From: Promethearchaeota archaeon
GTDB lineage: Archaea > Asgardarchaeota > Lokiarchaeia > Sigynarchaeales > SOKP01
DNA length: 20,924 nt
Reading direction: 5' to 3'
Assembly: GCA_030620005.1 (NCBI GenBank)
Contig: JAUXAJ010000051.1
Location: 1 to 20,924, forward strand
Shown here: piece by piece, positions 8,660-16,350 of the stretch
How the letters are laid out: each line of letters starts with the position of its first letter
Numbering within the stretch: the stretch's first letter is position 1
The notes under the pieces: generated by a model
Seen by the model: only the letters and a program-made list of their open reading frames with translations
Told to the model about the DNA's origin: nothing
The model's database searches: none
Translations under genes and position numbers: made by a program

Positions 8660-8679
8660 TTAACAATTTTAATTGTTAA
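8660..8679. promoter_or_regulatory. 20-base palindrome between divergent genes
   Basis: TTAACAATT (8660-8668), two T's, then AATTGTTAA (8671-8679): perfect 9-base arms. It lies in the 252-base gap between the minus-strand enolase-superfamily gene and the plus-strand membrane-protein gene, about 95 bases from the first start and 139 from the second. That is a natural place for an operator or a shared regulator site. The half-site AATTGTTAA is also at 1068-1076, just upstream of the sugar-transporter start. Confidence 0.4.
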
Positions 8680-8817
8680 CTTTAAAAACTCATGATATCA
8701 AAACTTTTCTTTAATCTGTATTTAATTTTTAAGTATCCAAAAGTATAAAGCATGCAAAAAAAAAAAAATAGTAATCCAATTTCACTAATAAAATTTTTAT
8801 GAGAGAAGGAAAGGAAA

Positions 8818-9804
8818 ATGACAGATAGAGGCTCTATTATTGAAGAAGTAGGAGAAATCCCAATAAAATATGTACGACATCAATTTGACGGGGTTAGATT
8901 CCTCTGGAAAACTCCTGAAACTCGGTTTTTGTTAAAATTAATAATAACTTTATTTAGTTCCATGATTATTTTCTATGCCATATTATATTTCCTCCTAACA
9001 TTTTTAAGTCATATTACTATAGTATTGATAATTGCGGTGTATAGTCCATATCTTTTCTTGGCTTTTTTTATTTATGTCATGATGGAACTAGTGTTTTTCT
9101 TTAAGATGGCGAGAAAGAACGTATTATATCCTGAGAAAAACAAACTTTTATCCATGAAGTATTGGCCTTCTACTAAAAAGCGTAAATCAGTAATTTCCCA
9201 CTTATTTTCGTTAATAGTGAGCATTTCTTTAGGTTTTACAATGATAATATTAGATTTTTATTTTTTCGAGTTGTTGATAGCAACCATCATTTTGTTTAGT
9301 TTTTATCCAATTGTTCTTGGTGTGATGTTCATCATGGCTATTGTTACAATTAAAGGATCGATGGAATCATTTGAAAGTAGGTATTCAGAAAGAATTCATG
9401 AAAAGTCTCTATATTATTTCGTTTTTTTCCCCATTCCCTGGATAATACTCATGGTAATCTTCTTTTTTTCCCCTAGAGGTACAACGGATTTTTTCATTAC
9501 TTTCACGAATTTTTACTTTTTATTCATTTATTTGTTTATAGGAATTATAGGTTTGGTCGCCATACCTAAAAAAAAATGGAGATCTAGTTATACTATAAGT
9601 CAGGTTTCAGCAACTTATACATTTTTATTTGCCATGTTAACTCCATTTTTTATAGGGTATGTAATTCAAATTTTAGGTTCATTTATTTCGTTTCTCGCTC
9701 TGGGTTTCTTTTTTATTCAAGGGACATTAGATGAGAAGGGAGATGATTTACGGAAATACTACATGGCATGGGATAAAAAATTAAAAAAATTCTTCTGGAC
9801 ATAG
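8818..9804 (+). CDS. Multi-pass membrane protein, unrecognised
   Basis: A 328-residue protein with a soluble N-terminus of about 37 residues and roughly seven to eight hydrophobic stretches (near 38-60, 64-96, 126-146, 151-178, 199-218, 223-249 and 262-300), then a charged, Lys-rich tail (KKLKKFFWT). The second stretch is long enough for two helices. It is rich in Phe and Ile with few polar residues inside the helices. No signature of a known transporter or enzyme is seen. The ATG is preceded by AAGGAAAGGAAA, a good ribosome binding site. It is divergent from the enolase-superfamily gene. Confidence 0.72.
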   Translation: MTDRGSIIEEVGEIPIKYVRHQFDGVRFLWKTPETRFLLKLIITLFSSMIIFYAILYFLLTFLSHITIVLIIAVYSPYLFLAFFIYVMMELVFFFKMARKNVLYPEKNKLLSMKYWPSTKKRKSVISHLFSLIVSISLGFTMIILDFYFFELLIATIILFSFYPIVLGVMFIMAIVTIKGSMESFESRYSERIHEKSLYYFVFFPIPWIILMVIFFFSPRGTTDFFITFTNFYFLFIYLFIGIIGLVAIPKKKWRSSYTISQVSATYTFLFAMLTPFFIGYVIQILGSFISFLALGFFFIQGTLDEKGDDLRKYYMAWDKKLKKFFWT

Positions 9805-9940
9805 TATTAATCCCACCATAAAGTTAGAGAATTTTTTAGCTATGAGGGAAACCATAGAAAAATATGGTAGATATCCCATTAAAATTGAATAATTTATAGT
9901 TTTGTAAGGGAAAAAAGAATTAGAACAAGTCCAGAAGTGA

Positions 9941-9960
9941 ATTACAAGAAATTACAAGAA
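9941..9960 (+). repeat. Tandem 10-base duplication
   Basis: ATTACAAGAA occurs twice in immediate succession in the convergent gap between the membrane protein and the YhhN-like gene. It is probably a small slippage duplication; no other role is evident. Confidence 0.5.
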
Positions 9961-10031
9961 CTTGGTTTATAAAGTAATTTGTATAGGTATTCTTTTTTTT
10001 ATAATTTTATTTTTAGTTGTTATTTCTCTTT

Positions 10032-10823
10032 TCATATATTGTTATCAGTATACACAAATAGTATTGCAACTTGAAGCATGAATACTGCAATCAAATATGT
10101 GCCACCAATCCATAGTGCTCCTGCGTAAATTGGTGTATAAAACGTACTAATCGCCATGAACGCATCCGTAATTACGAAAAAAGTTCCACCTCCACAGAGC
10201 ATTAACCTGAATTTTAAAGATCTTGTCTTATAACCGAGTCCAAAATATGTAATTAAGGCCATTATGGCTAATAGTATGATATAAGGAACAACGAGTAAAG
10301 TTGTAATATCTTCTGGAGAATATATTGTAGTGACATATAATATTATGATGATTATAGTCATTATTATAATAGAACTAAGGTTTAACACTCTTGTTTCCTT
10401 ACTGAAAAGTGTTTTTAAGCCAAGATGAATTATTCCTGAAAAGGCTAAAATATAAAGAATTTGAGCAACGAGAAAAATAAGCATTCCAAAAATAAAATCA
10501 ATGGTCATCGTGTAATCCGCTAAACTACAAATTATCATTGCAATAGGCATTAAGTTAAGATATCTTATAGGTTTCAAAATTTTTACAGATGATTTTTTAT
10601 TCGATCCATGAATATCAGTTTCATTAATTACTGACATAAATTTTTGGGAATCAATAATAAACATCCTTATTGTTATCGCTGCAAGTGAGATTAAAATTGA
10701 TGATGAGATATATAATAAAAAAATTGCTTCTGATGTGAAAGTAAAAATGATTATTCGGCTAATTTCTAAAATTAAAACGGTAATTGCTATTATACATGTT
10801 AATAATAAAGATTTTCTCTTCAT
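10032..10823 (-). CDS. YhhN/TMEM86-like membrane protein (lysoplasmalogenase family)
   Basis: A 263-residue protein with about eight transmembrane helices. The central part fits the YhhN/TMEM86 pattern: a KP motif before helix 3 (LKPIRYLNLMPIA), SLADYTM near 100-106, FGMLIFLVAQILYILAF near 112-128, and late GGGTFFVITDAFMAIS near 211-226 with the conserved Asp at D220. The two acidic residues D103 and D220 match the pair thought to act in lysoplasmalogenase hydrolysis of vinyl-ether lysolipids. Family members usually have His where this protein has Gln121. In an archaeon with ether lipids the substrate may differ. There is an N-terminal extension of about 80 residues with two helices. The ATG has only a weak ribosome binding site. 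Identification is by motif only. Confidence 0.65.
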   Translation of the reverse strand: MKRKSLLLTCIIAITVLILEISRIIIFTFTSEAIFLLYISSSILISLAAITIRMFIIDSQKFMSVINETDIHGSNKKSSVKILKPIRYLNLMPIAMIICSLADYTMTIDFIFGMLIFLVAQILYILAFSGIIHLGLKTLFSKETRVLNLSSIIIMTIIIIILYVTTIYSPEDITTLLVVPYIILLAIMALITYFGLGYKTRSLKFRLMLCGGGTFFVITDAFMAISTFYTPIYAGALWIGGTYLIAVFMLQVAILFVYTDNNI

Positions 10824-10978
10824 TTAAATCAATTCTTCAGTTTTAACTTATTTTTTAAGTTAAGTCAATGTTACTATTCAATTTTAGGATTTATATATTT
10901 TATCTTGAAAATATTTAAATGAACTTATTATGATTTTTTAAAAGCAACGAACACCCGAAACACTTAAAAATAGATTTT

Positions 10979-12493
10979 TCATTCTTTTGGAATTAATAAA
11001 ACAAAATTAGCCCCCTTGGTATGATCTTCTTTTACTCTATCTTCAACCCAGAGTTGTCCATTGTAGCTATCGATAATTCTTCTTACGAGATATAGTCCAA
11101 GCCCTATTCCTCTAACATTCTTGCTTTGTCCTTTTTGAAATATAGCATTTTTTCTTTCATCTTCTATGCCCATTCCATTGTCTAAGAATTCAATTTTAAG
11201 ATAGGTTTTCTCTTCTTTTTGTACATCTGAAAATCTGATGATTATCTCAATATCTATACTTTTATTGTGATTTATTGCGTTTGTCAAGATATTCTTAAAA
11301 ACATCTTCTAGCCAATTATTTGCAATAACATGCTCTTTTTTAGTGGATGACTTGATTTCTATATTTATATGTTTACCTTTAAATGCTCTTGGAATATACT
11401 CTTGTACTTGATCTAATATCTCAAAAACCTCAATTTTTTTGAGAGAAAGTTTTGTATCTTCGATTTCAGATAATTTACGAATATTCGAAATTAAATTCGA
11501 TCCTCTGATGCTTTGTTCTTGAATTATTTCAATAATTTCGATTGTCTTGCTCCATCTGTTAAGATCGTTTTGATAAATGGAATAAAGCTGTAAGGAAGAT
11601 AAAATATTGCTTATTATATTGTTGAAATCGTGAGTAAATAAATCTTTATAAAAGTTAGCTCTTTCATAGGCGTTCCGAAGTGCTTCTTCTGCTCTCTCTC
11701 TCTCAGTTACATCACGAATTATGCATTGTATTAGATTGATTCCTCCCATTTGAATTTCATTAGCATTAATTTCTACAGGGACGCTTTTTCCAGCAGCATT
11801 TTTAATTCTTATCAAGATTGGAGAGCTGTTTTCCAATTGTATTTGCTTCAAGATTTTTTCCATGAAACTCTCGTTTTCTTCCAAGACTAGAGATTGAATA
11901 TAGTGCAAGCCGATTATTTCTTCAGCAGGAAGAAGGAATAAATTTTCTGCTTGTTTATTGGCATCAATGACAATTCCTGAATTGTAATCAATAATGATGA
12001 TTGCATCTCTCGCCGCTTTAAATAACGCTTGAAAACGGAGTTCGGCGATTCTAACTGCTTCTATTGCCGGTATGAAAGATTCATAAAAAGTATAAAACAT
12101 GGTCCTAATCTCATTTAATTTATTTTGATCGCCAACGAACGTGCTTGAATCAAGATAAAATGCCTTATAAGCGTCTTTTATTTTCTTAATTTCTCTTTCA
12201 AACCGTTCCAAAAATTCTCGTGTAATATCAATGTTAATATCCCCTTCGTTTTCTGATATTAGAAAAGAAATGAGTAGAATATCACGGCTCCCCCTGGCGT
12301 ATGAACTTGGGATTTCAAAAAGATTGTTGGCGCTTTTAAATCCTCCCGAAATATGTACAAAAAATCCTTCATCGCGTAAGTCCATTAATGAAAGAATTTC
12401 GTCAAAACTATCATTTTGAGAGGATTCTGGGGCTTGAAACAATATTTTAGGTCCAATCATGGAATGGAAATAACTTAAAATTAGAAACTTCAT
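10979..12493 (-). CDS. PAS-domain histidine kinase (HDFNN type) with novel-looking N-terminal domain
   Basis: A 504-residue soluble sensor kinase. Order: an N-terminal alpha/beta domain (about 1-110) starting MKFLILSYFHSMIGPKIL; a helical linker (about 110-155); a PAS domain (about 155-262) closing with the usual RDVTERERAEEAL; a phospho-acceptor helix with H288 in LFTHDFNN; then an HATPase domain with N-box near N401/N405, DNGMGI at 438-443 and RGIGLGL at 461-467. It has no membrane span, so it senses a cytoplasmic signal. No response regulator or receiver domain is nearby. The next gene upstream is a paralog with the same layout, so the pair arose by tandem duplication. The N-terminal domain recalls a longin- or roadblock-like fold, but that is inference. 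Confidence 0.9.
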   Translation of the reverse strand: MKFLILSYFHSMIGPKILFQAPESSQNDSFDEILSLMDLRDEGFFVHISGGFKSANNLFEIPSSYARGSRDILLISFLISENEGDINIDITREFLERFEREIKKIKDAYKAFYLDSSTFVGDQNKLNEIRTMFYTFYESFIPAIEAVRIAELRFQALFKAARDAIIIIDYNSGIVIDANKQAENLFLLPAEEIIGLHYIQSLVLEENESFMEKILKQIQLENSSPILIRIKNAAGKSVPVEINANEIQMGGINLIQCIIRDVTERERAEEALRNAYERANFYKDLFTHDFNNIISNILSSLQLYSIYQNDLNRWSKTIEIIEIIQEQSIRGSNLISNIRKLSEIEDTKLSLKKIEVFEILDQVQEYIPRAFKGKHINIEIKSSTKKEHVIANNWLEDVFKNILTNAINHNKSIDIEIIIRFSDVQKEEKTYLKIEFLDNGMGIEDERKNAIFQKGQSKNVRGIGLGLYLVRRIIDSYNGQLWVEDRVKEDHTKGANFVLLIPKE

Positions 12494-12521
12494 GTGATTA
12501 AACCAAGAAAAATTTTATAAT

Positions 12522-12554
12522 ATGTGAATCATAAAATCAGAATGTGATTCACAT
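12522..12554 (-). promoter_or_regulatory. Inverted repeat between the two histidine kinase genes
   Basis: ATGTGAATCA (12522-12531) and TGATTCACAT (12545-12554) are perfect 10-base arms with a 13-base spacer, 29 to 61 bases upstream of the downstream kinase's ATG. A TATA-like TTATAAAATTTT follows on the minus strand. The repeat could be an operator overlapping this promoter or the terminator hairpin of the upstream kinase gene. Ten perfect pairs containing G/C make chance unlikely. Confidence 0.55.
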
Positions 12555-12665
12555 TTATATATTTTTTTAAAAGAGTAATGGAACTTAAGTTTATAACTTA
12601 TTATATATTAATTTCGAATACTCGGATTTGAAATTTTAGCGAATTTAATTTGTTTTGGATGGAAT

Positions 12666-14225
12666 TCACGCTTCTGGAATTAAAAGAATAAAATTACTTC
12701 CCTTGGAGTGATCTCCTTTCACTCTATCCTCGACCCAAATGATTCCATTATAACTATCGATTATTCTTTTTACGAGCGATAATCCTAAACCCCTGCCTTG
12801 AATTTTAGTTTCTATATCTCGTTCTCGTAAAAAAACTTTTACTTTCCTTTCGTCAGGAATGCCGACGCCATTATCAATGAACTCTATCTTCACATGACTT
12901 AAATTCTCTTTAATTTCTTTTGATACTTTTATTAACACGTGTGCAATTGGAGTTCTATTAAATTTAGCCGCATTAACTAGAATGTTCTCAAAAGCAACTA
13001 ATAAAAGTTCGTTAGCCATGACGTGAAATTCTTTAATTCTATTTTCCACTTTTACATCTACTATTCTTTCATAAAAATTTTTGGTAATGAATTCTATGGC
13101 ATTCTTCATGACATCACAAATTTCAACTTTTTCTAACCATTTATTCCTTTCTTCGACTTGCGACAGTTTTTGGACTGTAGAGATAAAGTCTTGGCCTTTT
13201 TTGATTTGTTCCTTTAGGTTCTCAAAAATTTCTTTTTTATTGCCCTTTATTTGGGGGCTTTCTTTTATTAACGCAAGCAATTCAGCTGTAGAATTTATGT
13301 TGTGAAGAATATTATTCATGTCGTGAGTAAATAATTCTTTGTAGAAATTAGCTTGATTAAAAGCACGCCTATACTTTTTTTCAGAATTAATTAAACTCAA
13401 TTCAGCTTTTTTCCTATCTGATATGTCTCTAAAAATTGTTTGGATAAAATGTTGATCTCCTATTTTAATTTCGCTGGCATTTAATTCAACTGGAATACTT
13501 TGCCCATCTAAATATTTAACTCTTGTTTCAATTGGCTGAGTGTCTTCTTTATTAATCATCTCGATTATTTGATTCTTAATGTCTTCATATTCTTCTGTAA
13601 AATAAAGTTCAGAAACGGGCAATCCTAAGATTTCCTTTCTAACTTTTGTAAGAATTTTTTTAGCTTGACGATTCGCGTCTACAATGACACCCGATTTACG
13701 ATCGATAATAAGAATCGCATCTCGAGCGGATTTAAACAACATTTGATAGCGTAGTTCAGCTTCTTTTAACGCAGTTATGGCTGGTTTCAGCGATTTAAAA
13801 AAATTATGAAACAAATTCGAAATTTCCTTAAATTTAGATGGATCACCTTCAAATTTAGCAGAATTCACATAAAATGCTTTATATGCTTCATCAATTTTGT
13901 TTATTTCGTCTACAAATGTTTCTAACAGTTCTCGTGCTAGCGTGCGGTTTATTTCACTATTAACATCAGTGATTATGGAGATTAAGAGCGATTCTTGATT
14001 TCCTCGCGCGTATTTACTAGGTATGCTAAATATTAAATTTGCACTCTTGATATTACCAGAGATTTGAATGAAGAAAAATTCTTTATCGTAAACGTCCATT
14101 AATGTAGGAATTTTATTTAGCTCTTCGTCTTGATATGATTCTGGAGCTTGTATAAAAGCAATTGGACCGATTAAGGTGTCAAAATAACTCAAAAGCAGAA
14201 CAAATCTCATATCTGGTTGCGACAC
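12666..14225 (-). CDS. PAS-domain histidine kinase (HDMNN type), paralog of the downstream kinase
   Basis: A 519-residue soluble histidine kinase with the same domain order as its downstream neighbour: N-terminal sensor-like domain (MRFVLLLSYFDTLIGP), PAS (about 160-272, ending RDISDRKKAELSL), H301 in LFTHDMNN, N-box with N414/N417, DNGVGIPDER at 451-460 and GRGLGL at 477-482. All catalytic motifs are intact. The start is GTG at 14225, supported by AAGGA about 6 bases upstream; the ATG at 14210, which aligns with the paralog's start, has no such site at the right distance, and another nearby ATG is out of frame. No response regulator is visible, so the output partner must be elsewhere. Confidence 0.9.
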   Translation of the reverse strand: MSQPDMRFVLLLSYFDTLIGPIAFIQAPESYQDEELNKIPTLMDVYDKEFFFIQISGNIKSANLIFSIPSKYARGNQESLLISIITDVNSEINRTLARELLETFVDEINKIDEAYKAFYVNSAKFEGDPSKFKEISNLFHNFFKSLKPAITALKEAELRYQMLFKSARDAILIIDRKSGVIVDANRQAKKILTKVRKEILGLPVSELYFTEEYEDIKNQIIEMINKEDTQPIETRVKYLDGQSIPVELNASEIKIGDQHFIQTIFRDISDRKKAELSLINSEKKYRRAFNQANFYKELFTHDMNNILHNINSTAELLALIKESPQIKGNKKEIFENLKEQIKKGQDFISTVQKLSQVEERNKWLEKVEICDVMKNAIEFITKNFYERIVDVKVENRIKEFHVMANELLLVAFENILVNAAKFNRTPIAHVLIKVSKEIKENLSHVKIEFIDNGVGIPDERKVKVFLRERDIETKIQGRGLGLSLVKRIIDSYNGIIWVEDRVKGDHSKGSNFILLIPEA

Positions 14226-14274
14226 TTCATTTCCTTTTTATTTGTTATTATAAATGAATATTTTATAATCTGAA

Positions 14275-14679
14275 TTATATTTTTTCCCAATTTTTTAAAG
14301 AAATTTGAGAAATCCTCTCATAATGCCGAATATTTCTTGTAAACAAGGTTTCATTTCGATTAATTACAATACATGCAATTAATTCATCAAAATCACCTAT
14401 AGCTTCTCCTTTCTTTCTTAATTCTGCTGAAATTTGAGCATAAGTCTTAATATCTTCTATTTCAAAAAATAAAATATCAATATTTTTCAAAAATTTTTCA
14501 ATTTGTCTTATATTTTCATCTACTTTTGAAGATAAAAATGCCCCTTTATACAATTCTCCAATATTAATGATTGTAGTTTTTATTTCCGCATTACTTTGTT
14601 TTAAATTATTAATCACTTCAATTGCTTTTGGTAATTTACGAAAATAGCTAATAATTAAATCAGTATCTAAAATGGGCAT
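14275..14679 (-). CDS. vapC: VapC-type PIN-domain toxin (ribonuclease)
   Basis: A 134-residue PIN-domain protein. Acidic metal-binding residues are in place: D5 in MPILDTDLI, E42 in NIGELYKGA, D96/D98 in GDFDELIAC, and the late TRNIRHYERI that matches the family's 'TrN..hF..i'. PIN toxins of this family cut tRNA or rRNA with Mg2+ when freed from their antitoxin. GGAG lies about 6-9 bases before the ATG. It follows the antitoxin gene by 21 bases, the usual arrangement. The length is typical of VapC. Confidence 0.9.
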   Translation of the reverse strand: MPILDTDLIISYFRKLPKAIEVINNLKQSNAEIKTTIINIGELYKGAFLSSKVDENIRQIEKFLKNIDILFFEIEDIKTYAQISAELRKKGEAIGDFDELIACIVINRNETLFTRNIRHYERISQISLKNWEKI

Positions 14680-14700
14680 AAAAAATTCTCCAAATTTTTT

Positions 14701-14940
14701 TTAAAATTCGATATCTCTACTACTTTTGCTTTTTAATCGATCCTCATAAAGTTTTTTTTCTATATTCTCCCATTCTTCAGAATCCTCTTCAAAAATGCCC
14801 GCAAACTCTTCTATAGAATTTAGTTTTTCATTTTTACTTATTAAACGGCGAATTACATCTGAAAATGTTTCATTTTCGTGTTTCATTTTAATTAATTTTT
14901 TAAAAACATCTTCAGAAATATCTATTGTTTCATATGTCAT
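14701..14940 (-). CDS. vapB: VapB-type antitoxin
   Basis: A 79-residue protein if started at the ATG at 14940. An upstream in-frame extension exists but begins at a non-ATG codon and adds nine residues unlike the family. MTYETIDISEDVFKKL, then ETFSDVIRRLISKNE, is the ribbon-helix-helix-like dimerisation and DNA-binding half seen in archaeal VapB families. The acidic C-terminal half (EEDSEEWENIEKKLYE) would wrap the toxin. It precedes vapC, as expected for an autoregulated toxin-antitoxin operon. The mobile element ends about 90 bases upstream, so its promoter region lies between the element end and this gene. Confidence 0.82.
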   Translation of the reverse strand: MTYETIDISEDVFKKLIKMKHENETFSDVIRRLISKNEKLNSIEEFAGIFEEDSEEWENIEKKLYEDRLKSKSSRDIEF

Positions 14941-15028
14941 GATACAATCTGAATATATAATTCTCAATATTTAACTATTGTTATGAAATAATTCTCCACT
15001 ATTAGGTATAAAATATTTCGATTTTAAA

Positions 15029-15120
15029 CCGTCGCAAAAAGTCTGGACAAATGTCCTCCTGTTGACCTAGGACGGAAGGTCACGCACTCCCACTAGAGAA
15101 GTGCAAGGTTTTTTTATAGT
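15029..15120 (-). ncRNA. Candidate omega RNA (TnpB guide scaffold)
   Basis: Directly after the nuclease stop, the minus-strand sequence folds into consecutive stems. Stem 1: 15098-15104 with 15084-15090, 7 pairs around a 7-base loop, including one G-U that is a mismatch on the other strand, so the minus-strand RNA is the folded one. Stem 2: 15078-15082 with 15063-15067. Stem 3: 15053-15056 with 15045-15048. A closing pairing, 15071-15075 (CCGTC) with 15029-15033 (GACGG), interleaves with stem 2 as a pseudoknot. TnpB scaffold RNAs lie at just this place, at the 3' end of tnpB, with the guide read from flanking DNA. Here the guide would start near 15028 and run toward vapB. It may extend upstream into the coding region. 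Confidence 0.5.
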
Positions 15121-15123
15121 TCT

Positions 15124-16323
15124 TCATGAACTTTTCATTGCTGCTGTTTTTGGCACGTGTTTTAGCAAATTAGAAACGTGTATTTGGTGTTCCATGACAT
15201 TTTTAATGTCTCCGATGGAAATCACTCTCCCTGAATTCAAGTCGGAATCTACACGATACCCGCATCTTTTACATTTGAATTTCTTTTTATCCCTGTTGGT
15301 TTTCATTGAATGTCCGCAGTTAGGGCATGTATAAGAAGTGCCTTTCGGGTTGATTCGTCTTAATTTCATCCCGTTCATGTTGCATTGAAGTTCAAGAGCG
15401 GTTTGTTGTGCCGAATAAAGCCACGCAGTCCTCCAAAATGACAAGTAATTTCCAACGTCTTTCTTTTTCTTGTAAGTTGCCCATTTCAAGTTCTCTACAA
15501 AAATTTCTGAAACGCCGTGATAATTGGCAATTGCCATGTTAAAATGGACGAGATACTGAACTAACTGCTGGTGTATTTTATTGACTTTATACCAACACTC
15601 AGAAATCTGAGTTTTTATTCGGTTATATTTTTTCTTATGCCGATAGGTTGCGTTGAAATTCGTGAGGAGTTTTTCCCCTTGATTCGGATACTTGAGGAGT
15701 AACGCTATCATGGTTTCAATCGCCTTGAGTTCCTTCTTGTTCAATGAATAGTTGACGTGCTTTTCCGCTAACAATGCTTTGATGTCATCAATGAGTGTCT
15801 TGTTAGTTTCTTGCATCCACGTTTCGACCATTCGTGTCGTCATTTTTTTTCCGTGTAATTCAGTTTCAAATTCTTTTAAAAACGTGCTAATCCGCTTTGA
15901 TAAATGGTTTCTGATTGCATCGTACACCTTGTCCATGCTATTTTGATAATTGTCCCAAATATATTGCAAGGTCTTGATTTCATTTCGAAGATTCACCATT
16001 TTCTGTTTCATGTCGGCTAAATGCACCAGGTTTCCTTTCTTATCGCGTGAATTTGCCTTGATCGGGTTTCCTTTTCCATCTCTCATCATGTTTCCTTTTT
16101 CATCTGTCATCCAAATGCGATCTTGGTAAATGATCTTTCCATTAACGAATTTCTTATTGAAAATATCGTTCCATCCCAAGAAATAAGACGCTTCTTCAAT
16201 GTATTGTTCAATATTTTGCTCTAATTCTTGAATAATGTAGGGCATGTCGTCTTCATTTGTTCTCTCCAATTTTCTCATCACGCTTAACACCTGAGGATGA
16301 TTTAAACCAGAATCTACTCCCAT
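15124..16323 (-). CDS. tnpB: RuvC half of a large TnpB/Cas12-like nuclease
   Basis: A 399-residue frame holding the whole RuvC nuclease of a TnpB/Cas12-type RNA-guided enzyme. RuvC-I is at its very start (MGVDSG, D4), RuvC-II is IFVENLKW (E277), a four-Cys zinc finger follows (C333, C336, C351, C354), and RuvC-III is VDSDLNSG (D361). All catalytic residues are present. RuvC-II to RuvC-III spacing (84) equals ordinary TnpB, but RuvC-I to RuvC-II is 273 residues rather than about 90, with an inserted mainly helical domain containing a KGN-rich hairpin segment (74-98). No ribosome binding site precedes the ATG. The frame stays open for nine more codons upstream (VVVRDKDTK) to a single TAA, and then continues into the preceding gene. 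It is therefore most likely the second half of one gene. Confidence 0.85.
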   Translation of the reverse strand: MGVDSGLNHPQVLSVMRKLERTNEDDMPYIIQELEQNIEQYIEEASYFLGWNDIFNKKFVNGKIIYQDRIWMTDEKGNMMRDGKGNPIKANSRDKKGNLVHLADMKQKMVNLRNEIKTLQYIWDNYQNSMDKVYDAIRNHLSKRISTFLKEFETELHGKKMTTRMVETWMQETNKTLIDDIKALLAEKHVNYSLNKKELKAIETMIALLLKYPNQGEKLLTNFNATYRHKKKYNRIKTQISECWYKVNKIHQQLVQYLVHFNMAIANYHGVSEIFVENLKWATYKKKKDVGNYLSFWRTAWLYSAQQTALELQCNMNGMKLRRINPKGTSYTCPNCGHSMKTNRDKKKFKCKRCGYRVDSDLNSGRVISIGDIKNVMEHQIHVSNLLKHVPKTAAMKSS

Positions 16324-16350
16324 CTTCGTGTCTTTATCGCGGACAACGAC

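Noticed and set aside
9842..9892. Sixteen-codon frame MRETIEKYGRYPIKIE resembling a piece of the DUF924 family ('H...I..FGRyPHRN')
   Set aside because: Too short, lacks the diagnostic HRN, and the surrounding bases show no further similarity; could be chance.
15752..15946. Plus-strand ORFs across the nuclease and recombinase genes, including 20587-20874
   Set aside because: They lie opposite recognised coding sequence and have no motifs or ribosome binding sites of their own.
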